In this document: positions 40,534 to 53,400 of the stretch, piece after piece
Layout: each line of letters opens with the position of its first letter
How positions within the stretch are numbered: position 1 is the stretch's first letter
NCBI GenBank assembly: GCA_006386115.1
Contig: VFIW01000047.1
Span: 186,001-250,000 of the forward strand
Length of the DNA stretch: 64,000 bases
DNA from: Globisporangium splendens
Lineage: Eukaryota > Oomycota > Peronosporomycetes > Pythiales > Pythiaceae
Direction of reading: 5' to 3'
The notes under the pieces: generated by a model
What the model saw: only the letters and a program-made list of their open reading frames with translations
Databases searched by the model: none
What the model was told of the DNA's origin: nothing
Translations under genes and position numbers: made by a program

Positions 40534-40656
40534 GACGTACAATTGTGTTTTGGTGCCAATGGCATGGTGTTTTGTGAATGTATTGCTGTAGCATTTTGCT
40601 TTTGTTTTTTGTCGCTGAACCTTCATAATGGAGATTGCCTGCATGGGACTAATCCA

Positions 40657-42494
40657 TTAGGATCGTGCGGTGGCTGGGGATTCCGGTCGACTCATCGCTT
40701 TCCACATGTCGGATCGATCGTGAGAAGACGATGGTGCACTTCCTGGTGAGAGACTTGGTAACAGCAGCGTTGGTGCTGCTCCAGTGCCTCCAGTCTGCTC
40801 ACCATCACCGGACTTGATGCTCGGTGGTGGTATTGTGCGCTGCTGCGGCGAAATCGCTGCATGTTGTCGAATAAAAGAATCAAGCGTGGTCTACACGGCA
40901 ATTTCGAGAAAGTCGCGTGTAAGTAGATTCTCTCTGCATTTCCATGGCGAAATTCCAACGTACCGGAACTTCGAGCGCTCGACGCCCCCGTTGGTAGCTC
41001 GACGGCGAATATGCCGCCTTGGTGAGCACGATCTTCTTCTTCACCAGCGGTGCGTAACCCATGAAGATCCCTTTGTGATACTCGCTCGTCTTCGGCTGCA
41101 ACTCACACAACAATTTTGCAACATTAGAGACGTGAGAATCCATCTTTGCTCCCAAAGTATGCATGACAATAGATTGTATATCGTACCGCTCGTGGCAGGA
41201 GCTTTTGCTGCTGGTGCTGATAGTGCTGTTGGTAGTATCGAAGTACCGCATCGATCTGCTTTTTCGTGAACTCCCGGTGTTGCAGATGCACCTCCAGCGC
41301 CTCCGACACAGAGTTAAGTTGATCTTCTCCGTCGGGACAAAACTCTCCTTCATCGCTGTAATAACTCGTCGGATCGTCCTCCTGTTGTCGCGAAAGTCGT
41401 GGAGAGTGCGGCGGCGACATTCCGAACGCAGACATTGTCGATGGCGAACGTGGTGATCCAATGGACGGCAATGGCGGCTTTCGTGGTGTATGGAACCGAG
41501 TCTCCTCCAGCGCGAGTGATGGGCTCATTCTCTTAATGTGTTTGCTCTTGAGCTGATCCTTCTGCTGCATTTTGGCAAATATCTGTTCGTAAAACTTGAT
41601 CTTCTTGCTCAACGTGGCGTTCATGTCTTCAAAGATCCGTTTCTCCTGTTGCGATTGTTTGTTCTCGATCAAGAGGTGGTCGAGTTGCTTGACCATTTTC
41701 TCTAGTTGGGAGCTCTGGTAGCGCAATTCGAGTTGCACGCGCTCGTTTTCCTCAATCGTGCGCTGCGTCGTGATGTCCAATTGCGTGCGCATCTGCTTTT
41801 CCATCGCGTCCTGGCACGCGCGGATCTCGATCTCCTTCTCTTTGCGTAGCCGGTCGTGCTCAAACACCAATTTCCGCTCCAGGAAGTGCACTTTGTCGTC
41901 ATTCTCGGCTGTGATCGCGACGATCTTTTCGCGCAATTGCTGGATCTGCGCCTCGACTTCTCCTTTTTGACCTTGGCACGCGCGCATTTCCTGCACGAGC
42001 GCCTCGTTGTCGAGGATTTGCTGTCGCAATTGGTCGCACTGCAACCGTTTGCCATCGAACAGTTTCTTGAATTCTTGCTCTTTACAGGTCTCTACGGCGT
42101 GGAACAACGGTTTCCCACTGTTAATCAATGCCGCCATCGCCGCACGGGACCCGGTTCCTCCCCCAGCATCGCCATTTTTGATCGTTTGCAGTAGCGACAC
42201 ATTGATGGCTTCGCACTCTTTCAGCTTGATGTTTAGCTCTTCGACCCGTTTCGACTTGAACGCGAGCACGCGCTCACGATCGCCCACATTCGTATCAAAG
42301 GAGACCTGCAGATCCTGAAGCTGCTTCGACAGCGTTGCATTCTCGCTTAGTAAGCGCTCGTTCTCTGACTTCGTCTGTCGAAACTCTTCGTCGGTTCGCT
42401 GGTCCAGCAGCGCACGGAACGCGACGGTCTTGAATTTCTCGACGCCTTCGGGATCACCTTTCCCAAAGAAATCCAATGCGTTCAGGCTCGCCAT
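40657..42494 (-). CDS. Coiled-coil protein, possibly flagellar/basal body, three exons
   Basis: Exons (minus) 42494-41187, 41095-40964 and 40890-40657 join in phase 0 and give 557 residues. The sequence from about 40 to 330 is almost continuous heptad coiled coil (EEFRQTKSENERLLSENATL, later KEKEIEIRACQDAMEKQMR). A Pro/Ser-rich segment follows with several Ser-Pro sites (PPLPSIGSPRSPS), then a short helical region and a disordered tail. It resembles coiled-coil axoneme or basal-body proteins such as BBOF1 or CFAP157 in length and layout, but no diagnostic motif was identified, so that assignment is weak. Confidence 0.75.
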
Positions 42495-42648
42495 GCTCTC
42501 AGCATGCAGGAAACACTCGGTGGTATTTCAGCAGCGAGGAGCACCAGGAACAATCAATACACACAGAGAATAGGATGGAAATGCTCGCATGTCATCGCCA
42601 TGCAGCCTAAGAATAGCGAATCAGACTCGCGACTATACTTGGTGTGCG

Positions 42649-44316
42649 TCAGTGACGACCTTCTTGGTATTGTCGAAGGATCGGGGGAATGAAGATATCG
42701 CCTGGATCATTATCGTCCGCCTGCTCGTCTTCACCATCATCGCTCCACTCATCCACGTCGCCCTCCGCGGCACCAACGATGCGAGTATCAGCACCAGCAG
42801 CGGTTCCGTGTTGGGCTGCCTGCCGCTCACCAGAATCCGCGCCTCCATCTTCAGGACAGAGTTCCAATGGGGTCGGCCGCCATTTCATGATGATACCATC
42901 CTCACCGCCCGTGTACAACTCGCGGTACGCTTTCCGATAGACGCAAGCCGCGATTTGCTTGTAGTGCGCTGTGTAGCTGGTGAGCGGTGTGCCGTGATCG
43001 CCAAACACGCTGTAGGCTCGAAGTTGGCCATCGCGGCCGTTGGGGTGGAACACGAGCGTACTATCGTAGGCATCTCCCTCCTGGATCACGGCCATTTGCA
43101 CGTTGCGCTTCGCGATCTGGTTCTCGACGCCTTCGTAGTTCATGAACGCGTGTTCGCCCGTCTTGCTGTTCCAAAGACGCAGCTTCTGGTCGTTGCCGCT
43201 GCTGAGCAGGAAGCGGCCGTCGGGCGTGTACGCCAAGCTGTTGACGCCGCCGAGATGCGCAGCCGCAAATGCCACAGACGCCGCAGCATGTGGATCGTTG
43301 CGCTTTCCCTGCTGTGTGCTACTTGCTGGTCGTTTCCGTTCGCGTTCTACGCGCCTCTCCTGGTTCAGATGGCGCGTGTTGTTATTGGTCTGCCCATCAA
43401 GAAGCCGTCGGCGCTTGCGTGATGGTGGCGGCTTGGCGGCAGCCGCGAGCGACGTGGACGGCAGACGATGGATGTTCGTGCGCACGCTGGAGCGTCCGGG
43501 GACAACAGCGTGGCCCTCATGGTTGAGACATAGCAGACACGCCGTGGAGCCCGAGCGGCGGATGTCCCACATGCGGATCTGGCCGTCGCGACTACCTGTG
43601 CTGAGCTGGTACTCGTTGTCAAGCGACCACGCGAGCGACCAGATCTCGTCGCTGTGGCCAAGCAAACTGTGGATAGACGACTCGATGGCCATGTCGCAGA
43701 GCCGCACCTCGCCCTTGGCAGTGGCAGCGGCCACAAGCGAGTGTGCACTAGCGATCCGCGAAAACTTGGCGCAGTACACCTTCGAATGCAGATCGAACTC
43801 GCTCACGACTTGGAACACGCCGCCGTCCCACACTTTCACGTGCTCGTCGAAGGAACTGGACACGAAGATGCCGCCGTCCACTGGGTACCAGTCGACCGCC
43901 GTGATGCCGTACTGCAATGAGGTTCCACCGTTACTGGTGCTGGTGACAGTCGAGCGCGCGCGCACAGCGCAGCATGGCGGCAGCAGATTGCTGGTGTCAT
44001 AGGCGCGGCGTGTGCTGCTATTGGTCTTCGCCATGCCATCCATGTGGCTCTCATTATCGTCCAGCAGCTTGAGGTCGTAGAGCAGGATGTTGGAGTTGGC
44101 GGTGCCCACGAGCAGGTACCGCTCGTCGACCGGGTCGACCTCCATGGCCCACACCTTGACGTCGGGTTTGTAGATGAAGCCGCGGCTCACAGGCGCCAGG
44201 CGGCGCGCCTCCGCCGCGTACACGGCGTCGCGGAACGCGCGCGCGCTCAGCCCCACGCTGCGGTCGTACACGTGCGCGAAGCCCGACGACCAGCGGCGCA
44301 TATTCGGTGCCGCCAT
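42649..44316 (-). CDS. ERCC8: CSA/ERCC8-type WD40 protein of transcription-coupled repair
   Basis: 555 residues, single exon. WD40 repeats form a seven-blade propeller. Diagnostic CSA stretches are DVKVWAMEVDPVDERYLLVG, ITAVDWYPVDGGIFVSSSFD, LLGHSDEIWSLAWS, and near the end YTAHYKQIAACVYRKAYREL followed by YTGGEDG. CSA is the substrate receptor of the CUL4-DDB1 ligase that acts on stalled RNA polymerase II. Compared with animal CSA there is an insertion of about 90 residues between blades, rich in Arg, Lys and Asn (SRKRRRLL, RRVERERKRP), which could be a nuclear signal. The acidic tail (DEWSDDGEDEQADDND) is longer than usual. It is divergent from the GST at 44757. Confidence 0.9.
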   Translation of the reverse strand: MAAPNMRRWSSGFAHVYDRSVGLSARAFRDAVYAAEARRLAPVSRGFIYKPDVKVWAMEVDPVDERYLLVGTANSNILLYDLKLLDDNESHMDGMAKTNSSTRRAYDTSNLLPPCCAVRARSTVTSTSNGGTSLQYGITAVDWYPVDGGIFVSSSFDEHVKVWDGGVFQVVSEFDLHSKVYCAKFSRIASAHSLVAAATAKGEVRLCDMAIESSIHSLLGHSDEIWSLAWSLDNEYQLSTGSRDGQIRMWDIRRSGSTACLLCLNHEGHAVVPGRSSVRTNIHRLPSTSLAAAAKPPPSRKRRRLLDGQTNNNTRHLNQERRVERERKRPASSTQQGKRNDPHAAASVAFAAAHLGGVNSLAYTPDGRFLLSSGNDQKLRLWNSKTGEHAFMNYEGVENQIAKRNVQMAVIQEGDAYDSTLVFHPNGRDGQLRAYSVFGDHGTPLTSYTAHYKQIAACVYRKAYRELYTGGEDGIIMKWRPTPLELCPEDGGADSGERQAAQHGTAAGADTRIVGAAEGDVDEWSDDGEDEQADDNDPGDIFIPPILRQYQEGRH

Positions 44317-44404
44317 TTTTGCTTTGGTATTGGGTTGACACTTTGCACTGTGGCATGCTGTTTGATGGGTTTTGGGTGAGAGTCGTGTCGTTTATGACAT
44401 GCAT

Positions 44405-44756
44405 AGATCGGTACTATCGAAATGGATAATACCGGTGCTCAACCGGTATGAGAGTATCTTGAGATGGTACGATGTACCACTTGAACTGTATGTGGTGCTT
44501 GGGTAAGATCCAGAACCTCTTGTAAAAGTGTCCTTTATAACTCGATGCATTATTCATATGAATCATTATACAATTCATTGGAGAAGTTAACAAACGTGCA
44601 GAAACATTTATTAATACATGAGTTTGATGTCAAAACTTGATGAGAAAGAGATAAAAGAGGGACATCTGATGCGGATTGCATTTCGTTAAACGGCCAGTGT
44701 GAGCAAACTCGCATTCCCGCATCTGCCTCGCAACTGCCCCGCATCCGCCCATCAAC
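44405..44756. other. Bidirectional upstream region of CSA and GST
   Basis: About 350 bp of AT-rich sequence between divergent starts. No specific factor site is recognised. Confidence 0.35.
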
Positions 44757-45701
44757 ATGAGTCTCAAGCTCTACGGCCACCTCATCAGCCAGCCCTCGCG
44801 CGCAGGTAATAAACGACTCCATGCACACACACACACCACGCTACGTGCATATGCGCACACTCACTCACCTTATATGCCACGCTGTTGTTACCCAAAGCTG
44901 CGTGGCTCATGCGCGTCAAGGGCGTCAACTACGAGCTCGTGCACGTGTCGCCGCCGAAGGGTGTGACGCCCGAGTTCCTCAAGATGAACCCGAACGGACT
45001 CGTGCCTGTGCTCAAAGACGGCGAATTCTCGCTCTTTGAAGGGTACGCGCTCGTCTTCTGTATATATATGCGTGTGTGTGTGTACACATGGCTTGTTCGC
45101 TGTGTTTAAGCGGCTTGTGCGTGTTTTTCTGTGTGCGTGTGTGCATTACAGCAACGCGATCTTGACCTATTTGGCGGACAAGCACCAGTGGACCGATGTG
45201 TACCCGACGGAGCTGCGTGCGCGCGCCAAGGTGAACCAGTACCTCCACTGGCACCACACGAACGCGCGTCTGAGCACGACCCAGGTGCTGCGCCCCATGC
45301 TCATGCGCGAGCGCGGACTCGCGACGCCGGCGTCCGTCGAGCAGCTTGAGAACAAGGACGCGACGATCACCAAGTTCACTGCGATCTTGGAGCAGTTCTT
45401 TGTCAACAAGTACGTCGCCGAGAGCGACCACGCGACGGTCGCCGACTACGCGTGCTACTGCGAACTCGACCAACTGGAAGCCATGGACGCGTTCGACTTC
45501 TCCAAGTACCCCAAGACCTCGGAATGGATGAAACGCATGAAGGTACGAGGAATTACATTTGTACTTCGTGTAGATCCTTATGCTAATGTGTGTGTGTTTC
45601 TATCGTCAATGACAATGTGGCAGGACATCCCACACCACGACGAGATCCGCATCCCGATGCACGACTTCATTGCCAAGTTCAACCTCAAGGCATCGCCATA
45701 A
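44757..45701 (+). CDS. Glutathione S-transferase, four exons
   Basis: Exons 44757-44805, 44898-45042, 45152-45542 and 45624-45701 give 220 residues with consistent phases. The N-terminal half starts MSLKLYGHLISQPSRA and carries NPNGLVPVLKDGEF and FEGNAILTYLAD. The C-terminal helical domain carries HATVADYACYCELDQ. It is a cytosolic glutathione-conjugating enzyme. The exon borders match the 33120 gene except for an extra intron before DIPHHDE. That border is also present in the GST remnant at 7352, so the remnant belongs with this gene type. Its 3' end faces the next gene with only 10 bp between stops. Confidence 0.93.
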
Positions 45702-45711
45702 GCTCCGTCCG

Positions 45712-46938
45712 TTACTGCATTAAGGTAGACTTGACTGTACCACAACATAAACGCTGACACAGTATGAAAATCCTTCCTGGCGCCACTGTGCTAAGCAGAA
45801 CAAAGAGCAGCAATAACCACAACAAACAAGCGTGTTTTTCCTGTGTACTTAGGTTCGTATTCGCCCAGCCGGTTGCCTTCCGGTTCTCGAGATCCTGCTG
45901 CAGCATCCCGCTTTGCCATCGGTAGAAGTCGATCGGGTCACGGAGCTCGGTCTCGAACGCGTGGATCAACTGCACGTCTTCGCGCAGGATCGCCGCAGTG
46001 TTGAGCTTCACCTCGTGCATGCCGCCACTGGCGTCAAAATACGCGAAATCCGGCGCCGGCTTGGCTTTGAAATCGAACTGCAACTGCGCGTTGCGCGCGA
46101 CCTTGACTTCTTGGCGGATACTCTCCAAGTTGCTCTTGGCCGTGGATTTAAAATGGAACATGGTCTTGGCCGCAGCTTCGTACTTTTTCGTGACCTGGTC
46201 GGCGATTTTCTGTTTCCGGTCGAGTTGCTGCTTCTCGAGGTCGGCGAGCGTGAGCTGATTCAAGTTTGGCGGCACGGGGTTCGCCTTGACGTCCTGTGGG
46301 ATCCGAATCGGTTCCACCGCCTGGTGTGGCCGCGGTTGCGTGATCTTCGGTGCTACAGGCACTGTCAGCGGCTTCTTCTCCACGGGGGCGACCCCGCCGG
46401 CGAGGCGAAGACTCTCTTTGGACGCTGCCTGGCCAAACGCCTTGGTGTGCAATTGTTCGAGCAGTAGTGTGATTTCAGCCTCGAAACCCAGCATCTTTCC
46501 GATGATCTCGTTTTCGACGAACGCCTCGTCGAGCACGCGGACCCACTCGGTCTTGATCGGACCGAGTAGTTGGCTCTTGTCGTAGAGGTACGAGAGAAAC
46601 ACGTGCATGCTCGTGGGGTCGAGCGCCGCGACGAGCGCTGCAAACGACGTGGTGCCAATCTCCTCGAGGCGAAAGATGGTGAGGTACCCGATGATCATGG
46701 GTTTGGTGTAATCGTTGCGGCTCACTCGACTCGCGTTCGTGTTGAGGAAGTGCGTGAGCATGGGCTTGAGCAAGTCGCGGTACCGATACGAGCCGTAGAA
46801 CACTTGCTGGAGGAAGAGTCGATCCGTCGTGTCGTAGCCGCGAAGCTCTTCGTCGGCGTGCGCATCGACCGCCATCTTGTCGGGGTTGTACGACTTGATG
46901 AGCTGCTCGCATAGGGCGAGAAGCTGCTTCCGCTTCAT
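45712..46938 (-). CDS. CFAP99-like flagellar protein
   Basis: 408 residues, single open frame from ATG 46938. The N-terminal 150 residues (QVFYGSYRYRDLLKPML, TKPMIIGYLTIFRLEEIG, DPTSMHVFLSYLYD) match the pattern of cilia- and flagella-associated protein 99. The middle is Pro-rich and then coiled coil (LADLEKQQLDRKQKIADQV). The last 45 residues are oddly hydrophobic (LLWLLLLFVLL) and may be read-through past a lost or unrecognised splice site; no room remains for further exons before the convergent GST. A role in the zoospore axoneme is inferred from the family. Confidence 0.6.
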   Translation of the reverse strand: MKRKQLLALCEQLIKSYNPDKMAVDAHADEELRGYDTTDRLFLQQVFYGSYRYRDLLKPMLTHFLNTNASRVSRNDYTKPMIIGYLTIFRLEEIGTTSFAALVAALDPTSMHVFLSYLYDKSQLLGPIKTEWVRVLDEAFVENEIIGKMLGFEAEITLLLEQLHTKAFGQAASKESLRLAGGVAPVEKKPLTVPVAPKITQPRPHQAVEPIRIPQDVKANPVPPNLNQLTLADLEKQQLDRKQKIADQVTKKYEAAAKTMFHFKSTAKSNLESIRQEVKVARNAQLQFDFKAKPAPDFAYFDASGGMHEVKLNTAAILREDVQLIHAFETELRDPIDFYRWQSGMLQQDLENRKATGWANTNLSTQEKHACLLWLLLLFVLLSTVAPGRIFILCQRLCCGTVKSTLMQ

Positions 46939-47477
46939 TTTTCAATCTGGTGGCACTCAAAGGAGCAAGTGAGCACCGCTGCAAATGCGAGCGAGATCGA
47001 GATGCCGATGGAAGGCACCGCACTCTGAAAACACCAGATGCTAATGCCGCACGAAGGTGTTCATGGTTTAATCCCTGCCTCGCCATATTCGTATTTTTAG
47101 GTGACGTAGAACGCTATTTTCATCGCCATTTTCAAGATCCCAAATTTCTTCACTGTCAATAAAATGGGATTTGGGGTTGGCATATTTTGCAATCAAAGTG
47201 CAATCGCCGGATATTGCCCCAATTTTGTCTTCGCTGCGAGAGAAGACAATGCCGAGTGGCTGCCAAAGCATTCATCGCAGAGACAAAGCGCTTGGCTCCC
47301 TTGACTCCTGTCAGTCGTTCACCAAATGGTGATGTACGTCTTCAACATCGAGGATCATTGTCTGTACTATATATTACGCTATGCACTTTCTGGACAATAT
47401 GTAACGGGTATTTCAGGCTGTGTCGGAACAATCTGCACACAGGAAAGCTCCGAGACACCCGTTGCTCTCTCTCTCAA
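46939..47477. other. Intergenic, no gene seen
   Basis: The upstream region of the CFAP99-like gene and the 3' flank of the PARP gene. No supported coding region. Confidence 0.35.
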
Positions 47478-50400
47478 TTAGATCTGCTCGACCTCGAGAA
47501 GGTACCGAATCCGCGCTTGCGCTTCGTTGTACACAATGTATTCGCTGTACTCCGTGCGTTCTGTACGCTCCAGCGTGTAGCCATCGTCCACCGGCAGCGA
47601 GTACAGCATGTTGCGGTACCGCTTCGCGCTGTAGCTGTACGTCTGGTGCTCGTCGCTAAACGTCACTTTGACAGTTGCATCGCAAGACATGCCAACATCG
47701 GGGAGCCTGTAGCTGCTCTCAGACGCTGGCCCTGTATCGTCCCCACTTTGCTTGCTTAGTAGTTCCACTGTGATTTTTTTCTGAGCGCCATAATAATACT
47801 GCATGAACAGTTTCATCTTCTTGGTGTCTTCAACAGTGAACGTCTCACCAACCTTCAAGGATTCAACGATCGTGCTCAAGTACTGCTGGGTCTCATTCGT
47901 AAATGTTGGTGTGCGCTCATACCACCCCAAAGGTTCTGGATTGCATCTTGTCTTCGCCCACACAGAATCCACAGGGAACGTCACACCAACTTGGCCCACT
48001 GAGCCCAAGTGCAGCATCGCGCCACTTTCAGGTGAGACAACCCAACCCGATGGATCAGGAACATACTTGGACAGCGCCTTCACACTCTCGATGCCCTCAG
48101 GAATAGTCTCAGCAAACGTTGGAGCCACAAGTTCCGTCGCATCTCCTGTCGTCACTTCACACAGCAGCATGTAATAAATCGTGCGCACGGTCTCGACACT
48201 CTTGCCGTCTCTGTCTACACTTGTGCCCTTGATCAAATACGGGGACCCACAGTAGTCCAGACTCTTGGTCGTGACGTCGGCAAAGTACAAGCCCTTGCCG
48301 TAAGCGTACCCGTGGTGCGGTGCTTCGGGTGGTGCAATTCGGAGCCCTTGCGAAAGGATTCCCATCAGGTTCGTACGTCGTGTGCCATGCCACAGCAGAT
48401 GCGAATGCTTCGACTTGAACTTTGGGTTCTCATCCAAGAAATCCAGAAAACGCGCCTTCTCACCCTGTCGATCCACGCGAAACATGTTGGAGACACGGTA
48501 CTTACTTTGCTCGTACTTGCGGATTCCATTGAAGAAATACTTGGTCAGCAAGGCTGTCTCCTTAGAGTCTTGCACCATCGGCGTCAAATGCACTTGCATC
48601 GCGTTGTAGCAGTACTCAAGCGGGTGAACTTCACGCTGTAATCGCTTTGCACCCAAAAGCATCTTGTAGGTTTCCATTATGTCCACCAGCAATCGCAGTC
48701 GCGTAATCTCCTTGTTCACAGCCACGATACTGTCGAAAGCCTGAATCGATGACCCAAAAGCATCTTCGTTGCAAGGCATCACCTCGTAGTACCGACTACT
48801 CTTTTCACTGATCACTTCCGTCAACTCGGTGTACTTGCTCGAGAGATCCGACAGTGACGCAGCTGCTTCCTCTGTTATGTTCCCGCCCACCTCTGTGATG
48901 GATTTGTTTACTTCCTCTCGCTCTTCAATCACTGCACGAATCTCACGTAGTTGATTCAATGCCGTCACCAGTTCATCTTGCCTCGCTAACGGCAAGCTGT
49001 CGCTGTAGTTGCAATTCTCAGTCGCTGCGAGTTGAAGGTTACGAATGTCTGTGATAGCACCCAGCAACGTGACGACACTAGGCGAGAAGCACCCAGGATC
49101 AGTGAATGCAGGAAACGTGATCTCCTTCGACACTTCGGTGAATGACGCCGTGACTTCTTTGTCCAATTTTGTGTGGGTGTTCACACGCTGCACGAGATTG
49201 TATTTTTTCGAGTGTTTGACAAACGAGTGGCGCTCATCCCACTGGTTGCCAGTCTTGGAGCGAAAAATCTTCTTGAATTCTGCGACTGCATCGTCGGAAG
49301 AGTGAAAAGGAGTGTTCTGGTATTTGCCAGTCTCGCCAATTCGACCCCAGTTCGTAAACACAATGAAGATGCCTTGGATCTCGTCCTGTACCAGCTGCAA
49401 GCGATAAAACACATTCAGTCCAAAACGACCATTCTTTACATCGACCTTTGTCAGCAGGGCATCGTACTCTTCGCCCTTGACAAGCTCGCCTGCGTCGTCG
49501 ATTTTAGAGTACACTCGACTCACTTTCCCGACGTCACAGTTCGAGTTCACGTTTGGGTCAATGCGTTTCCGTTGGATTTTCCCATTCTGTTCACACTCGA
49601 GCAAGTATTCGCGAGCATCTTCTGAGTAATCTGGCGTGCTGTCGAACATGTGCTCGTCTTCGACATTTCCCGCATTGAAAAAAGACTGTTCCGACTGCGT
49701 GACAAGCTTGGGGTATTCTTTCTTCAAGAACCGGAACACAAAGCGGGACGATTGATCGCGCGTGTAGTCCAAGGCGGACCGTCCTTCAGCATCTTTTGCG
49801 TGAATATTCGCTCCCGCGTCTAGAAGTAGCCGAACGAGACTCACATTTTCAAACGATTCAAACTCGAACGGCTTCACAGCGAAGTGCAGAGCCGTTAGAC
49901 CAGAGTGGTTCGTCTGCGCAAGCGCAGTCTTGACATCGTTGGCAGCAATATGCAGCGTCTTCAGTGCCTTCTTCGTCGGATCCTCTGCAGGGTCGTGAAC
50001 GAGCTTGATCTTGCCGAGGGCCAACTTCACTTCGTTCATCAAATTCTTTGCCACCAGATGCATCAAAAACGAGTTCCCGTTTCCATCGCACCCAGTGATT
50101 TTGGCACCGTATCGAAGTAGCAATGCAATACCATGATATCGAACGTACGGGGATGGAGTGTACACGAGCCGTACAAGCGCAGTTATTTTCAGCGACACAC
50201 TGGACTCCGCAAGAGCCTTGTTCTTAAAGAAGTCGTTCCGCGCTAGGCTTGTAAACATCCCGTTCGGATCGACTCCTTCCTTCAGTAGTTTGTCGATCCA
50301 AACGAAAAACGACCTGTCGGAAGCCATTTTATCAACAAACCGATCTAGCACGGCGGTCAGGATATTGCTGCCTGCTTTATCCTTGGCGTGAATGTCGATT

Positions 50401-53400
50401 CCAGTCTTGCCCAAGAAGTACTTTAGCACCTTGAAACATTCCACTTCCTCGCGCGCTCCCGACAACTTTTTCGATCTCTTCGTTGCGTACAACAGCGCTG
50501 TCTCGCCTACTTCGTTCGGTTGGTTCAATCGGCACTTGTTGTGGAGCAAGAAATCCAACAAATGAATATTCCCATTCTTTGCCGCGTAATGCAGCGCTGT
50601 GTTTCCTTTCTTATCGCGATGGCTCGGGTTTACACCAGCGTCCACGAGCGTCCATGCGATCGTTCGGGCCAACTTGTCGAAAGGCTTGTCCACTTTCGCT
50701 AGCGTATGCAGTAAGTCTTCGCCCGAGTCATTTAACCTGGTAAGCAATCTCAGATCGTTGGTCACTTCTGTCGCGATCATCAGGTTACGTGCCAGTTGGA
50801 ACTGCCCGCAGCTCACGGCGTCTTCAATGGCTTGACGGTGGCAGAACTTGGCCGTCAAGAGCATGTGGCAAATCCCCGTCAACGAGTGCTTCACGGCATG
50901 GTAGAAATAACTCACGTACTTGATCTTGGCTTTTTTGTCCTCACCACTGGAAGTGCTGCTGACAGGAGTTTTGATGCCGATTTTACCGCGAACATCAGCA
51001 TTGCTTTGCAACAACGTCATGATGGATGTTTGCCGTAAATGTAGTACAGCTTGACCGATTGGTGTGAACTCATCCTTGTCCAGTTGTGAGAGGGCTTTCA
51101 CTTTATTCGACTCGGTGGAGCACGCCGACAGGAGCATCGATACACACACAAAGGCTCCGGTGGCAGCAGCCAGATGCAATGGCGATCGCCCCAAAACATC
51201 TTGGAGGAGCACGTTAATGCCGCGGACAGATGCGAGGTTTGACACAGTCTCCACGGGGTCGGTTTCGCTTTTTGGGATCTTGGCTAAAGAGTCCAAAAAA
51301 GCCTTGTGTTTCTTGTCGTCGTACGTACCAGCATCCCGGTCTTCTTGTGCCTTTTTCGCATTGTTTTCATTTCGATCGTCGTCGTACTTCTTGTGCCAGT
51401 CCATGTCCACCTTGAACAACGCAAAGTGCAATGGGGAAAACCCAAACTTGTCGACAGCATTGGCATCAGTACCACATTGCAGCAAGAAACGCTCGACTTC
51501 AAAAGAAGCATCGGGACTCATCGAAGCCATGTTCACGGCGTGATGGAGCGGCGTACGTCCATACGCATCGCGGCAGTTGGTGGCAGCTTTCTTGTCTGAG
51601 CATGCATTGACAAGGTCGCTAAGTAGTGCTAAGTCTCGGTTTGCTGCCGCCAAATGAATCGGTGTGAGTGATTTGCTGTCCTCGAGGACAACAGCATGCG
51701 TCGCCTTCTTGTCCTTCAGCGCAGCCGCAATAGCCGAGCTGGTTCCAGCTGCGACCTTACTTGAAGTCGATGACGTCAAATCCGTGTACTCGATTTCGCC
51801 TTGATGCAACTCCGATTCTGGGATGGAATGCTTTGCGAGGATGGCAAGGTGGAGAGGTGCAGCACCAGATGCATTACGCTTGCTCAAGTTTGCACCACGC
51901 CCAAGCAGCTCTTTTACAATGCTAGCATTATTCGCTCCAAGAGCCAAATGCAGCGGAGTGTTCAGTGTTCGTCGCTCAAAGCATGCCACATTGGCTCCAT
52001 GGGCAAGCAGCAGCTTGGTTACTTCGATGCAACCTCTTTTTACTGCTGAGAAAAGTGCCGTCTCAACCAGTTCTTTTCCGCAATTTGACGTGCATGTTTG
52101 ATCCGTAGCACCTTGGAGCTTGCCGATGCATATTTCGCATCGGAATGGGGAGTGGTCTGGGTCAGCATCGTTCGATAACAAAAGTTGCGTGGTTTCGAGG
52201 TCGTTGGCTTCAACCGCGTAGTGCAACGCGGTTTTGTTGTTCATGTAATCGGGGAAGTTGACGACGTCTTTGCCTAAAAACTTCTTGCTTGCCTCGAACA
52301 AAATCCCGACGAGATTTTTTCCCAGCCATTTCTCAGTGACTTCACTAGCGCCACAGGTTAGTTTCCGATTTGCTGCCATGTGCAGAGCAGTTTCGTACTT
52401 GACAAGCTTCGTCTCACTTGGTGATCCGTTTGCACTCGTAGCTTGTTTTCGAGCACTTAAAGCAGCCTCGTTCTCACTCGCGGCTGGTTCACTCTCACTC
52501 CCGCTGCCACTTTCGCTGTCACTGTCACTTCCATTCTCGGACGCTTCTTCATCGTCAGCGTCGCTTGCAGCCTCGCTCTCTTCGTCAATTGTGGTCACAA
52601 TTGTTGTTGTACCGACCGCTGACAGCCCCTTTTGATCGACATATCGAACGAATGCGTCCGCACTCGTTGTGTTTTCTGCAAGTAAGGAAACCAACTCCGA
52701 GTACGCGATGTCGAGGCGTGTGTCTTCCTCCAGCTGATCACTCTTTTCGGAAATTGTGAGTGTTATCTTCGATCTGACCTTCCGCTCTTTTCCCAATAGC
52801 AGCAGCAACGGACTGCGACCAATGTCATCTTTTTCGTTCATCAACGCAGATGGATTTGCGCATTTCGAGATGCACTGGCGAATCAGATCCGGCGAGATTA
52901 ATTCCTTGACTTCGTTGCGTGCAACAACGTGGAAGAAGTTAGCTTTGTTGTGGCTAGAACCTTCTCTTGCGCTGAACTCTAGCTTTTTCCCTTTGTGGAT
53001 CTTCGAATGATGCTTCAACAGCGCGTCCAAGAAGTTATCTCCACGTTTCCCCATGGATGCTGCGACCATCCACGCGTCCATTCCATTCGATGCAATGGCG
53101 TCCGGATTTGCATTAAACTCATTGAGTAGTAGGTCAAAAACGGTGTTCAAAGACCCTTTCATGGCAAGTTGCAGCGGTTGCCATTGGACGAATTCAGTGG
53201 GCTCTTCATCATTAGCTTGATTCTTGGGTTTTTCGATCTCGTATTGTGGGAAAGCACCATGATGAAGCAGCAACCGAATCGCCTCCTCATAGAATGGCGT
53301 AATTTCCTCCGGATTGTGCACTCCGTTTTCCCTTGCCGTGGATGCCCGAAGAATCAACGTTTGCAATGGGTACTCGTTCTCGGAATCGCACACGTTTGGA

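Noticed and set aside
39694..40644. 316-codon antisense frame opposite glyoxalase II
   Set aside because: It mirrors a GC-biased coding exon, crosses the spliced intron and has no motif of its own. Unlike the gypsy antisense ORFs, it has no second example.
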